The position numbers and the translations under genes are program-made. This document shows positions 1-7,990 of a stretch of DNA of 25,702 bases, piece after piece. This DNA comes from an uncultured Akkermansia sp. (lineage in GTDB: Bacteria > Verrucomicrobiota > Verrucomicrobiia > Verrucomicrobiales > Akkermansiaceae): assembly GCA_905200945.1 (NCBI GenBank), contig CAJKMG010000025.1:1-25702 (forward strand), read 5' to 3'. Under the pieces are notes generated by a model, which was given only the letters and a program-made list of their open reading frames with translations, was not told where the DNA came from and did no database searches. Each line of letters opens with the position of its first letter. Within the stretch, counting starts at the first letter, position 1.

Positions 1-95
1 CCGCCGGAGCAGATAAGCACGATGACTGCGATAACCACCGCCGCGGCTATTATGATGAATACCGCGCTTCTTTTGGTCAATTTTGATTTTGTCAC
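1..95 (-). CDS. N-terminus of a membrane-anchored protein (partial)
   Basis: Read leftward, a GTG start at 95-93 opens a frame that stays open to the window edge (31 codons). It begins MTKSKLTKRSAVF and continues as a long run of Ile, Ala and Val ending in CSG: a basic head followed by one hydrophobic segment, as in a signal anchor or lipoprotein signal peptide. A purine-rich ribosome site (GGGAGGGG, 110-103) sits 7 bases upstream, which supports this start over an ATG at 102 that would give a non-hydrophobic peptide. It is divergent from the S4-domain ORF at 142. The function cannot be told from so short a piece. It belongs to the foreign-looking left end. Confidence 0.45.
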   Translation of the reverse strand, partial: MTKSKLTKRSAVFIIIAAAVVIAVIVLICSG

Positions 96-141
96 GGGAC
101 ATCCCCTCCCGTTTGAAGTATATTGCAGCTGAGGGCCGGAT

Positions 142-645
142 ATGACAGAACGCCTTGACAAACTCATATCGGACAGCGGGCTCTATTCCCGCAGCGAGGC
201 CAGGACGCTCGTGCGCGCGGGCCGGATCAGCGTGGACGGCGAGACCGTCACGGCCCCGGAGCGCAAATTCCCGCGCGAGGCCGCCGTCAGCGTGGACGGC
301 GCGGCCGTCACGCTCGACGGCGTCACCGTCGACAAGAGCGCGGGCGTGACCTCGAACACCGAGGACGGCGAATTTTACGGCATGAACGCAGCGCTTCTCG
401 CGATGAACGGCGCGACGGTGACCATCAAGAATGCAACCGTCACGTCCTCTGCGCAAAATGGCAACGGCGTGTTCAGTTACGGCAGCGGCACGACCGTGAA
501 TATCTCCGATTCCACCATCACCACCACGGCGGATAACTCCGGCGGCATCCAGACCACCGGCGGCGGCACGGTCAACGTGAGCGGCGGCGCGTACACCTCG
601 AACGGCTACAACTCCCCCACGGTCTACTCCACGACATCACCGTGA
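142..645 (+). CDS. S4-domain (RsuA/RluB-like) head fused to beta-helix adhesin; frameshifted
   Basis: Residues 1 to ~55 (MTERLDKLISDSGLYSRSEA…VRAGRISVDGETV…AVSVDG) are the S4 RNA-binding domain that opens RsuA/RluB 16S/23S pseudouridine synthases. The catalytic domain that should follow is missing. From ~residue 56 the protein becomes a repetitive Thr/Val/Gly/Asn sequence (TLDGVTVDKS…GATVTIKNATVT…GGTVNVSGG) typical of right-handed beta-helix surface proteins of gut Firmicutes. The two parts join near 300-315, where both carry similar GTGGACGGCG/GCCGTCACG words. The frame ends at 645, but the same beta-helix continues in another frame from about 634 (DITVKNANLT), so one base is missing, or an equivalent slip has occurred. 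The start has a GAGGG ribosome site. I doubt this is a working gene; a chimeric join is the simplest reading. Confidence 0.5.
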   Translation: MTERLDKLISDSGLYSRSEARTLVRAGRISVDGETVTAPERKFPREAAVSVDGAAVTLDGVTVDKSAGVTSNTEDGEFYGMNAALLAMNGATVTIKNATVTSSAQNGNGVFSYGSGTTVNISDSTITTTADNSGGIQTTGGGTVNVSGGAYTSNGYNSPTVYSTTSP

Positions 646-1574
646 AGAATGCGAACCTGACAGCGAACAACTCCGAAGCCCTTGTCATCGAGGGTAAGAA
701 CTCCATCACGCTCGAAGACTGCTATGTCACCGGCAACATGAGCGACACCAAGGGTACGAGCTCTTCGGAAAACGTCCACAACGTGATGATCTATCAGTCC
801 ATGAGCGGCGACGCGGACGTCGGCACATCCGTGTTCTCGATGACCGGCGGCAGCCTCGTTGGCAGCAGCGGCGACATGTTCTACATCACAAACACCCACT
901 GCCTGCTGACGCTCTCCGGCGTGAATATCGTCAACAATGATGCGGACGGCGCGCTGCTGCGCGTGGTCGGCAACAGTGCCAGCCGCGGCTGGGGCACGGC
1001 CGGCAGCAACGGTGCACAGGTCGAATTCGCCGCAGGCGGTCAGACGCTTGCAGGCGATATCATCGTCGATACCATCTCGAATCTCACGGTGACGATGAAA
1101 AACGGCAGCACCTTCACCGGCACCATCAACATCGTCGGACACATTCCCAATCCGAACCTGACGCTGCGGCCCGGCATGTTCGTCCGCGTCCGCGCCACGG
1201 TGAAAACGCTGGAAAACGCCTCACTGGTGCCTCCGCGCGCCATTCTGTCCGCCCAGAGCGCCAAATTCATCATCTACCTGGATGACAAGAACATCCCCCA
1301 CATGCAGGTCGTCAATCTCGGCCCCGTCGTTGACGGCATGCAGGTAATCAACATCATCCCCATGCCCCACTCCACTTTCACGAAGGACAGCCCCATCGTG
1401 GTGGAGGGAATCATGCAGGCGGCCAAGGTGCAGGGGCAAGCCCCCGTCAAGCCGCTTCCCTACAAGCCCGTGGTATCCCAGCCCGTCATGCCCTCCATAG
1501 GGGCCCAGTCCTTTGAAAAGGCCAAGACGCCTGAAGGCATGAAGGATGGAGAAGCCCAGCCGTCCGCCAAATAA
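642..1574 (+). CDS. Chimeric ORF: beta-helix adhesin segment fused to RND adaptor C-terminus
   Basis: The GTG-initiated frame encodes 310 residues of two unrelated kinds. Residues 1 to ~163 continue the beta-helix protein of the preceding frame (NANLTANNSEALVIEGKNS…YQSMSGDADVGTS…VDTISNLTVTMKNGSTFTGTIN). Residues ~164 to 310 (VGHIPNPNLTLRPGMFVRVR…SLVPPRAILS…VVEGIMQA) are the barrel and membrane-proximal end of a periplasmic adaptor (MexA/AcrA, HlyD-like family), followed by a Pro/Lys-rich tail. The GTG at 642 is internal to the beta-helix reading and has no reason to be a true start. The stop is followed after 61 bases by the RND pump, the normal adaptor-pump order. So the 3' part is native to the operon and the 5' part is foreign. 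Confidence 0.5.
   Translation: MKNANLTANNSEALVIEGKNSITLEDCYVTGNMSDTKGTSSSENVHNVMIYQSMSGDADVGTSVFSMTGGSLVGSSGDMFYITNTHCLLTLSGVNIVNNDADGALLRVVGNSASRGWGTAGSNGAQVEFAAGGQTLAGDIIVDTISNLTVTMKNGSTFTGTINIVGHIPNPNLTLRPGMFVRVRATVKTLENASLVPPRAILSAQSAKFIIYLDDKNIPHMQVVNLGPVVDGMQVINIIPMPHSTFTKDSPIVVEGIMQAAKVQGQAPVKPLPYKPVVSQPVMPSIGAQSFEKAKTPEGMKDGEAQPSAK
1131..1574 (+). pseudogene. 3' fragment of RND efflux periplasmic adaptor (MFP)
   Basis: This marks the part of the fused frame that belongs to the efflux operon, about 147 residues. LRPGMFVRVR is a hallmark of the adaptor beta-barrel domain in AcrA/MexA-type proteins, and VEGIMQAAKVQGQAPVK is the usual membrane-proximal ending. A complete adaptor is roughly 350-400 residues, so signal peptide, lipoyl and hairpin domains are absent here. 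The protein would sit in the periplasm and couple the AcrB-like pump to the outer membrane channel. The left limit is approximate, set where beta-helix composition stops. If the join is an assembly error, the genome has a normal full-length gene. Confidence 0.6.
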
Positions 1575-1635
1575 CATCCCTTCTCCGGAGATCCAGCACC
1601 TTCCCTTTTTCCGCGCATTTTCATGATTTAACGCC

Positions 1636-4600
1636 ATGTCCAGCTTCTTCATCAAACACCCGACCATTGCCATCGTCATCTCGATCGTGATGATCCTGCT
1701 CGGCGGCCTGTCCCTGATGGGGCTGCCCATTGAGCAGTATCCGAACATCGTCCCGCCCACCATCAAGATGCAGGCGACCTACCCGGGCGCGAATGCGGAG
1801 ACGGTGGCCAATTCCGTAGCCTCCCCCATTGAGCAGTCCATTTCCGGCGTCGTGGGGATGGATTACATGACTTCCACCAACGCCAACAACGGCATCTGCT
1901 CCCTGAGCATCGTCTTTGAAGTCGGTACGGACCCCAACATGGACCAGACGCTGGCCTACATGCGCTACGGGCAGGCCACCGCCCAGATTCCCGCGGAAGT
2001 CTCCCAGATGGGCATCACCATCACGCAGTCCACGGGCAGCCCGCTGGCCGTGATCAACCTGTATTCTCCGGACGACAGCCTGAACGCCATCTTCCTGAGC
2101 AACTATGCCTACGTGAGCCTGGTGGACCCCGTAAAACGCGTTCCCGGCGTGGGCGACGTGCAGGTGTTCGGCGCAGGCCGCTACGCCATGCGCATCTGGC
2201 TGGACACCACCAAAATGGCTGCCCAGAACATCTCCGTGGGAGAAGTCCAGTCCGCCATCCAGGCGCAGAACACCGTGATTCCCGGCGGCCAGATCGGCGC
2301 GGAGCCGGCCCCTCCCGGAACGGAATTCACATACAGTATCCAGACCAAGGGCCGCCTTCAGACGGCTGAGGAATTCGGCAACATCATCATCCGTGCGGAG
2401 GGGAACAAGCTCCTTTACCTGAAAGACATCGCCAAGGTGGAGCTGGGCTCCCAGACTTACAACGTATCCAGCAAATACAACGGCAGGGATTCCGGCGCCA
2501 TCGCCGTGTACGCCGCTCCCGGCTCCAACGCCATCAACACGGTGGACGCCCTGGTCAAGCTCTTTGAAGACCGCTCCCGCAGCTTCCCCGCCGGAATGGA
2601 ATACAACCTGACGCTGGACACCACGCTGGCCGTGCGCGCCTCCATTGAGGAAATCGAGCACACGCTGGTGGAAGCCCTCCTGCTGGTGGTTCTGGTAGTG
2701 TTCGTCTTCCTGCAAGGCTGGCGCGCCACGCTGATTCCGGCCATCGCCGTCCCGGTTTCCATCATCGCCACCTTCGCGCTGTTCCCTCTCCTGGGCTTTA
2801 CGTTGAATACCATCTGCCTCATGGGCATGGTGCTGGCCATCGGCCTGGTGGTGGATGACGCCATTGTGGTGGTGGAAGCCGTGGAATCCCACATGGAGCG
2901 CGGCCTCACGCCCCGCCAGGCGGCCTTCGCCGCCATGGAGGAAGTATCCGGCCCCGTCATCGCCATTGCCCTGGTGCTGGCGGCGGTGTTCCTGCCCTCC
3001 CTGCTGCTGCCGGGCATCACGGGCACGCTGTTCCAGCAGTTTGCCGTGACTATCGCCATTTCCATGCTCATTTCCGCATTCAACGCGCTGACGCTCTCCC
3101 CGGCTCTGTCCGCCATTCTGCTCAAACCCAAAGACCCGTCCAAGGGAGGCCCGCTGAAATTCTTCTACCGCGTTTTCAACCGCAGTTATGACGCCACGGC
3201 CAGCGGCTACACCAAAGTGTGCCACTTCCTGACCCGCAAGCTCATCATCTCCATTCCGCTGCTGGCTCTGATCGCCTACGCGATTGTCCCCGTAGCCAAG
3301 AAAATCCCCAACGGCTTCCTGCCGGACGAAGACCAGGGCTACCTGTTCGCGGCCCTGATTATGCCGGAGGCCCGCTCCCTCCAGCTGACCACGGCCGCCG
3401 CGGACAAGGTCTCCGAACTCATCCGCCAGAACCCGAACGTAAAAGACGTAATTGCCATTTCCGGCTTCAGCCTGCTGACAGGCGTGCAGAGCACAAACAA
3501 CGCTTTCTTCTTCGTCATGCTCAAGCCCTGGGAGGAACGCCCCAATCCGGACCAGAGCGCCCAGGCGGTCACCGCCCAGCTGAACGCCCTGCTGACCACG
3601 AAAGTTTCCGAAGGCGTCACCATGTGCTTCCAGCCTCCGGCCATTGCGGGGGTCGGTTCCGCCAACGGCGTTACCTTCATGCTGGAAGACCGCGACGGCA
3701 AGGGCACGGAATATCTGGCGGAACAGACGGACATCTTTGTGAAGGAAGCGAGCAAGCTCCCCATATTCGACCCGAACAACAACGGCGGCGTGCGCAGCGT
3801 GATGTCCTTCGCCGTGGAACAGAAGGATGTGCGGCTGGATGAAGAAAAATGCGCTACGCTGGGCGTCAGCATCAGTGAAGCCAACAGCCTGCTCCAGGCC
3901 TACATGGGTTCCCTGTTCATCAACTACATCACCCTTTACGGCCAGCAGTGGCAAGTATACATCCAGGCGCAGGGCAGCGACCGCACAGGAACGGACATGC
4001 TCAAGAACTTCTACGTGAAGAACAACACAGGCAGCTCCGTCCCCCTCTCCACCCTCGTGAAAATCACGGACATCAAGGGACCGGAATTCCTGCTGCGCCA
4101 AAACCTGTACAACTCATCCAAGCTCATGGTCACGCCCGCCCGGGGCTACTCCAACTCCCAGGCCATGGAGGCGCTGGAAAAAACCTTTGAAGCCAGCATG
4201 CCTTCCGACATGGGCTACAGCTACGCAGACATGAGCTATCAGGAGCAAAAAATCCAGAACGGCATCGGCATCGTGCAGATTTTCCTGCTCTCCTCCGTCT
4301 TTGTCTTCCTGATTCTGGCGGCCCTGTATGAACGGTGGTCCCTGCCCCTCAGCATTTTCATGACGGTGCCCATCGCGGCCCTCGGCGCGTTCCTGGGCCT
4401 GTACTGGTTTGGTTATGAATTGAACCTGTACGCGCAAATCGGCCTGGTGATGCTCATCGGCCTGGCGGCCAAGAATGCCATTCTGATTGTGGAATTCGCC
4501 GTCATTGAAATGGAACGCGGCAAAACGCTGATGGAAGCGACGCTTTCCGCCGCCAGGATACGTCTGCGCCCCATCCTGATGACTTCCTTCGCTTTCATTC

Positions 4601-4851
4601 TGGGCTGCGTTCCGCTGGCGCTGGCCTCCGGTTCCGGCGCTTATTCCCGCAATATCATCGGGATTGTGGTCATTGCCGGGATGACGATGGCGACGGTCGT
4701 GGGCATTTTCCTGATTCCGTGCTCCTTCTACTTCATCATGAAACTCTTCCGCGTACGCATCGCCCGGAAGACGGTGGAAACGGAAGATCCGGATGAAATC
4801 ATCGCCCGCAAGCACCTGTTCCACGAAGCCCATGAATCATTAAAAGGGTAA
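1636..4851 (+). CDS. RND multidrug efflux transporter, AcrB/HAE1 family
   Basis: The inner-membrane, proton-driven pump subunit of a tripartite efflux system. At 1071 residues it has the full family length. It opens MSSFFIKHPTIAIVISIVMI, the usual first transmembrane segment, followed by LPIEQYPNIVPP and the porter-domain motif SYPGA-like TYPGANAETV. The TM4 proton-relay pair is D407-D408 in GLVVDDAIVVVE, and the partner lysine is K946 in GLAAKNAILIVEFA, both as in AcrB. A second duplicated half begins near residue 530. The order adaptor-pump-OMF, with 61- and 41-base gaps, indicates one operon. No frameshift is seen. Substrate cannot be told from sequence; drugs, bile acids or other amphiphiles are typical of the family. 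Confidence 0.96.
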   Translation: MSSFFIKHPTIAIVISIVMILLGGLSLMGLPIEQYPNIVPPTIKMQATYPGANAETVANSVASPIEQSISGVVGMDYMTSTNANNGICSLSIVFEVGTDPNMDQTLAYMRYGQATAQIPAEVSQMGITITQSTGSPLAVINLYSPDDSLNAIFLSNYAYVSLVDPVKRVPGVGDVQVFGAGRYAMRIWLDTTKMAAQNISVGEVQSAIQAQNTVIPGGQIGAEPAPPGTEFTYSIQTKGRLQTAEEFGNIIIRAEGNKLLYLKDIAKVELGSQTYNVSSKYNGRDSGAIAVYAAPGSNAINTVDALVKLFEDRSRSFPAGMEYNLTLDTTLAVRASIEEIEHTLVEALLLVVLVVFVFLQGWRATLIPAIAVPVSIIATFALFPLLGFTLNTICLMGMVLAIGLVVDDAIVVVEAVESHMERGLTPRQAAFAAMEEVSGPVIAIALVLAAVFLPSLLLPGITGTLFQQFAVTIAISMLISAFNALTLSPALSAILLKPKDPSKGGPLKFFYRVFNRSYDATASGYTKVCHFLTRKLIISIPLLALIAYAIVPVAKKIPNGFLPDEDQGYLFAALIMPEARSLQLTTAAADKVSELIRQNPNVKDVIAISGFSLLTGVQSTNNAFFFVMLKPWEERPNPDQSAQAVTAQLNALLTTKVSEGVTMCFQPPAIAGVGSANGVTFMLEDRDGKGTEYLAEQTDIFVKEASKLPIFDPNNNGGVRSVMSFAVEQKDVRLDEEKCATLGVSISEANSLLQAYMGSLFINYITLYGQQWQVYIQAQGSDRTGTDMLKNFYVKNNTGSSVPLSTLVKITDIKGPEFLLRQNLYNSSKLMVTPARGYSNSQAMEALEKTFEASMPSDMGYSYADMSYQEQKIQNGIGIVQIFLLSSVFVFLILAALYERWSLPLSIFMTVPIAALGAFLGLYWFGYELNLYAQIGLVMLIGLAAKNAILIVEFAVIEMERGKTLMEATLSAARIRLRPILMTSFAFILGCVPLALASGSGAYSRNIIGIVVIAGMTMATVVGIFLIPCSFYFIMKLFRVRIARKTVETEDPDEIIARKHLFHEAHESLKG

Positions 4852-4892
4852 CACCTCCCCTGCACAATCATCTAAAAACAAACTCAACGCAT

Positions 4893-6326
4893 ATGCGAAT
4901 AAAACCATATATCACACGCGCCATTCTGCTGGGAACGGCTTTTGCCGCCTCATCCTGCATGATGGGCCCCGATTTCAAACCGGTGGACATGCCCATGCCC
5001 GCGGCATTCAGGGGAGCCCCCGCAGCGACGGAATCCATTGCGGATCTGCCTTGGTGGAAAGTTTTCAAAAACAAGGATCTTCAGGACCTCCTGACGGACA
5101 CCTACAACAATAACCGCGACTTGAAAGCCACCATGGCGCGCGTGGAAAAGGCACGCCAGTACATCACCATCACGGAAGCCCCGCTCTTCCCGTGGGCGAA
5201 TTATTCCGGCTCCGTCAGCAAAGGCTCCAACTATACCGGGGGCAGCATCGTCCAGACTACCGGAACCACGCTGACGCCAGGAACGATTGACGCCGGCATT
5301 TCCTGGGAATTGGACATCTGGGGCAAGACGCGCCGGATGACGGAAGCAGCCCGCGCAGACTACCTGGCTTCCGAAGAAGGCCAACGAGCGCTTATGCTTT
5401 CCCTGCTCCGCCAGGTGGCGGACTCCTACCTCCAGCTCCTCCAGCTGGATGAACAGCTTGCCATCGTGCAGAAATCCGTGGAATCCTATTCCGAAAGCCT
5501 GCGCCTGTTTGACGAACAGCTCGAAGGCCAGGTAGGCGACAGGCTCCAGGTAGCTTCCGCCAAGGCGGCCCTGGCTTCCTCCCAGGCCCAGATTCCCGCC
5601 ATTCAGGTGCAAATCGCCAATCTTGAAAACGCGGTCTCTGTCCTGGCCGGACGCGCTCCCGGCCATATCCGCCGTTCCGGCAGCACCCGGGATATCGCCT
5701 ATAACGTTAAGGTCCCCGCCGGTATTCCGGCCTATATCCTTTCCAGAAGGCCCGACATCCGCCAGAGTGAATACAAACTGCGCGCTGCCAACGCTGAGGT
5801 GGGGGTGGCCATTGCCAATTATTTCCCGACCATCTCCCTGACGGCGGCGGGCGGACTCGCCTCCGCAGACCTGCGCCACGTGCAGGGACGCCGCGGCGGC
5901 TGGGGCCTGGGGACCAATCTGACCGGCCCTCTCTTCCAGGCGGGCAAGCTGACAGCTTCCGAAAAGTCGGCCAAGGCTGAATTCCTGGCGGCCAGCAACG
6001 ACTATGAGCAGACGGTTCTCAACGCCTTGGCGGAAGTCTCCAGCACGCTCATCCAGAGGGACAAGCTGCGGAGCATCACCGCGACCCAGTCCGAGGCCGT
6101 GGAAGCCTACCACACGGCAGTAAAACTCTCCTTTGAGCGCTACCGCACAGGCCTTTCCAACTACATTGAAGTACTGTACGCCCAGCAGAATCTCTACCCC
6201 GCGCAGATTCAGCTTTCTCAGTACTATTACCAGCACGCCAGCACGCTGGTTTCCCTGTACACGGCCCTGGGCGGCGGCTGGAACATGAGCCACCAGGCGA
6301 TCATGGATGGCCCTTCCAGGCGATAA
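4893..6326 (+). CDS. Outer membrane efflux lipoprotein, NodT/OprM family
   Basis: The channel partner of the pump encoded 41 bases upstream. The 477-residue product has a lipoprotein signal peptide: basic MRIKPYITRA, a hydrophobic core, and the lipobox AASSC with Cys22 as the acylated residue. The NodT-family opening follows (GPDFKPVDMPMPAAF, then WWKVFKNKDLQDL). Two outer membrane efflux repeats are visible, each ending in long amphipathic helices (e.g. SYLQLLQLDEQLAIVQKSVE and the second-half FERYRTGLSNYIEVLYAQQ). RRPDIRQSEYKLRAANAEVGVA is the conserved turn region. The trimer would span the outer membrane and dock onto adaptor and pump. A strong terminator follows the stop, closing the operon. 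Confidence 0.95.
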   Translation: MRIKPYITRAILLGTAFAASSCMMGPDFKPVDMPMPAAFRGAPAATESIADLPWWKVFKNKDLQDLLTDTYNNNRDLKATMARVEKARQYITITEAPLFPWANYSGSVSKGSNYTGGSIVQTTGTTLTPGTIDAGISWELDIWGKTRRMTEAARADYLASEEGQRALMLSLLRQVADSYLQLLQLDEQLAIVQKSVESYSESLRLFDEQLEGQVGDRLQVASAKAALASSQAQIPAIQVQIANLENAVSVLAGRAPGHIRRSGSTRDIAYNVKVPAGIPAYILSRRPDIRQSEYKLRAANAEVGVAIANYFPTISLTAAGGLASADLRHVQGRRGGWGLGTNLTGPLFQAGKLTASEKSAKAEFLAASNDYEQTVLNALAEVSSTLIQRDKLRSITATQSEAVEAYHTAVKLSFERYRTGLSNYIEVLYAQQNLYPAQIQLSQYYYQHASTLVSLYTALGGGWNMSHQAIMDGPSRR

Positions 6327-6372
6327 AGGCGCTTCCCCTTAAAACAGGCTATTTCCCTGACTGTTTTTTCTC

Positions 6373-6408
6373 CCTCCGGCAAGTACAGCTTGCCGGAGGA
6401 TTTGTTTT
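6373..6408 (+). terminator. Rho-independent terminator of the efflux operon
   Basis: An 11-bp GC-rich stem (CCTCCGGCAAG with CTTGCCGGAGG) closes on the five-base loop TACAG and is followed by ATTTGTTTT. It lies 47 bases after the stop of the outer membrane factor gene. Confidence 0.8.
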
Positions 6409-6670
6409 CCGGCCCGGGAAAAACGGCGGCTCTCCAACCGCCTCATCCGTCCCGGCCGCAGGAACCACGGGACGGGAATTCCCAACATCGGGGCTCCTTT
6501 CTTGTTCCGCCCCGTATCCCTGAAAACGCAAAGCCCTCAACCGCTCCTTCTCCTCTTTCCCTGCGGAAACGGAGGCCGGATTGAAATTGATTCAATTCCC
6601 GTTCATTCACGGTCAACAGGCTGCAGAACAAATTCATTGCGTTTTTCAGGAATTAATAGTCGTTGATTCC

Positions 6671-6730
6671 GATATTCCACCGTTTTCAATAAGACACGGC
6701 AACCCCTGCTTTGACAGCTGATATTCCACC
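6671..6730 (+). repeat. Two direct copies of GATATTCCACC
   Basis: The 11-base word GATATTCCACC occurs at 6671-6681 and 6720-6730, 49 bases apart. Both are in the gap upstream of the PEP-CTERM gene, and the second abuts the inverted repeat at 6737. They could be regulator sites or leftover duplication. No protein is known to me for this word. Confidence 0.4.
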
Positions 6731-6736
6731 TTCTGC

Positions 6737-6917
6737 CGGATTCCTAATCCGTTTGCGGCATCCGCCCCTCCCAAAAGAGGTAAAGTTCGGAAAATCATGG
6801 TAAAAGAAATGGGCCGGGAAAAGACCAGCAACCGGAAACACTGCTGAAAATCAATGCGTTGAATCAAACAATACACTTATCGTCAATATTTTTAATTGTT
6901 GGCGGATTAGGAATCCG
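6737..6917. repeat. Paired 15-base inverted repeats, each itself a hairpin
   Basis: CGGATTCCTAATCCG (6737-6751) and its exact reverse complement CGGATTAGGAATCCG (6903-6917) lie 151 bases apart, the second 58 bases before the ATG at 6976. Each copy alone can fold into a 6-bp stem with a 3-base loop. The rest of the 6327-6975 gap shows no convincing gene; short frames there lack family resemblance or good starts. Confidence 0.6.
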
Positions 6918-6975
6918 ATAAAAAACGGAAGTTTCTTACGCGGAAACATTTTTAGCAACTATTGCAATAACTTAC

Positions 6976-7734
6976 ATGAAGACTAAATATCTTGCTCTCC
7001 TGATCGCCGTCATGGGAAGCGGCCTGTCCTTCGGGGCTTCCATCGACGGTCTGGAGTCGGCTTATTCAAAAAATCTCACCGTTTATAACGGAACCTCCGG
7101 CGATACGCTGACCGTGTCATCCCCTGCAACTATCAGCTTAAATAACGCATACAGCTGGACGATGGCATTCACCATTTCCGGTCTGGGAGTCACTTCGGAT
7201 TCAGATGTAGGGTTGCTGTTTACCTACAATACTGGCTCTTTCAAAAATCTGGAAGGGCTGGGATTTCAGTTTACGGAGTCCGGCAATCTCACTCTGTGCG
7301 CCGGAGGTTATGCTTACGGCGGGGGTTCTGCTGCTACCTCTCCCTGGAAAAAGCAAACGTTTTCCGGTTATTCCGCCAACACGCCCCTGACCCTGTTTTA
7401 CACATTCAACAGGGGAACTGTTTCTATCTCCGCCATGCTGGGGGATGATACGTCCACGCTGACCTCGCTGGGAGACCTCAGCAGCGGAGCCGCCTTCAGC
7501 AACCAAAACATGACCCAGATCAATTTCTCCGCCAAAGACACCTCCGGAAACACATGGAGCGCCCCAAATGGAATCACGGGAGAATATACCCTGAATAATT
7601 TTGACCTGTACACGGCGGTTTTGACAGAAGACCAGATGAGGGAATACGCCCTGAGCGCCGTTCCGGAACCGGCTGCGGCCTCTCTCAGCCTGCTGGGCCT
7701 GGGCATTCTTCTGATGCGCCGCCGCAGGGCTTAA
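6976..7734 (+). CDS. PEP-CTERM surface protein with LamG-like domain
   Basis: A 252-residue secreted protein. The N-terminus is a signal peptide (MKTKYLALLIAVMGSGLSFG, likely cut after SFGA). Residues ~60-215 are beta-rich with SWTMAFTISGLG, GLGFQFTESGNLTLCAGG and a closing FDLYTAVLTEDQMREYAL, the pattern of concanavalin/LamG-like jelly rolls. The last 24 residues are a PEP-CTERM sorting signal: VPEP at 229-232, a hydrophobic stretch, then MRRRRA. Such signals are processed by exosortase/archaeosortase-type enzymes, and proteins of this layout are abundant in Akkermansia. The role is probably at the cell surface, perhaps glycan binding, but no catalytic site is visible. It stands alone, with inverted repeats upstream. 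Confidence 0.8.
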   Translation: MKTKYLALLIAVMGSGLSFGASIDGLESAYSKNLTVYNGTSGDTLTVSSPATISLNNAYSWTMAFTISGLGVTSDSDVGLLFTYNTGSFKNLEGLGFQFTESGNLTLCAGGYAYGGGSAATSPWKKQTFSGYSANTPLTLFYTFNRGTVSISAMLGDDTSTLTSLGDLSSGAAFSNQNMTQINFSAKDTSGNTWSAPNGITGEYTLNNFDLYTAVLTEDQMREYALSAVPEPAAASLSLLGLGILLMRRRRA

Positions 7735-7882
7735 ACTTTTGTCCTTCCACCAGCCGGGCCGCGCTCATTCCCGAAGGACGCGCTTTCCCCGGAGCCGGCC
7801 TGTCTGGATGCATTCAGCAGCGGCACGGAAAAATATTTCATCAACGGCTCTTTGTTTTCTTCAGGCCTTGATGGAAAACAGA

Positions 7883-7912
7883 AGCCCCCGCGGCATAGCG
7901 CCTGCGGGGGCT
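7883..7912 (-). terminator. Terminator after the MutT-like hydrolase gene
   Basis: A nine-base stem AGCCCCCGC / GCGGGGGCT with a 12-base loop lies downstream of the leftward gene ending at 7991. Read leftward it is followed by TCTGTTTTCC, a modest T-rich tail. It may also stop rightward transcription from the PEP-CTERM gene, although that side is A-rich. Confidence 0.6.
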
Positions 7913-7990
7913 TCCCATAAAAAAGAAAAAACAACAACGCCGCAAGAGAGGGGAATACATGCTCCCCCCGGCTCTTCAAGGAGCGTCTTT

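Noticed and set aside
1621..4101. An 826-codon open frame antisense to the RND pump gene
   Set aside because: It exactly shadows a clear AcrB-family gene; the product is His/Gly/Arg-rich with no family likeness, as expected from GC-rich third positions on the coding strand.
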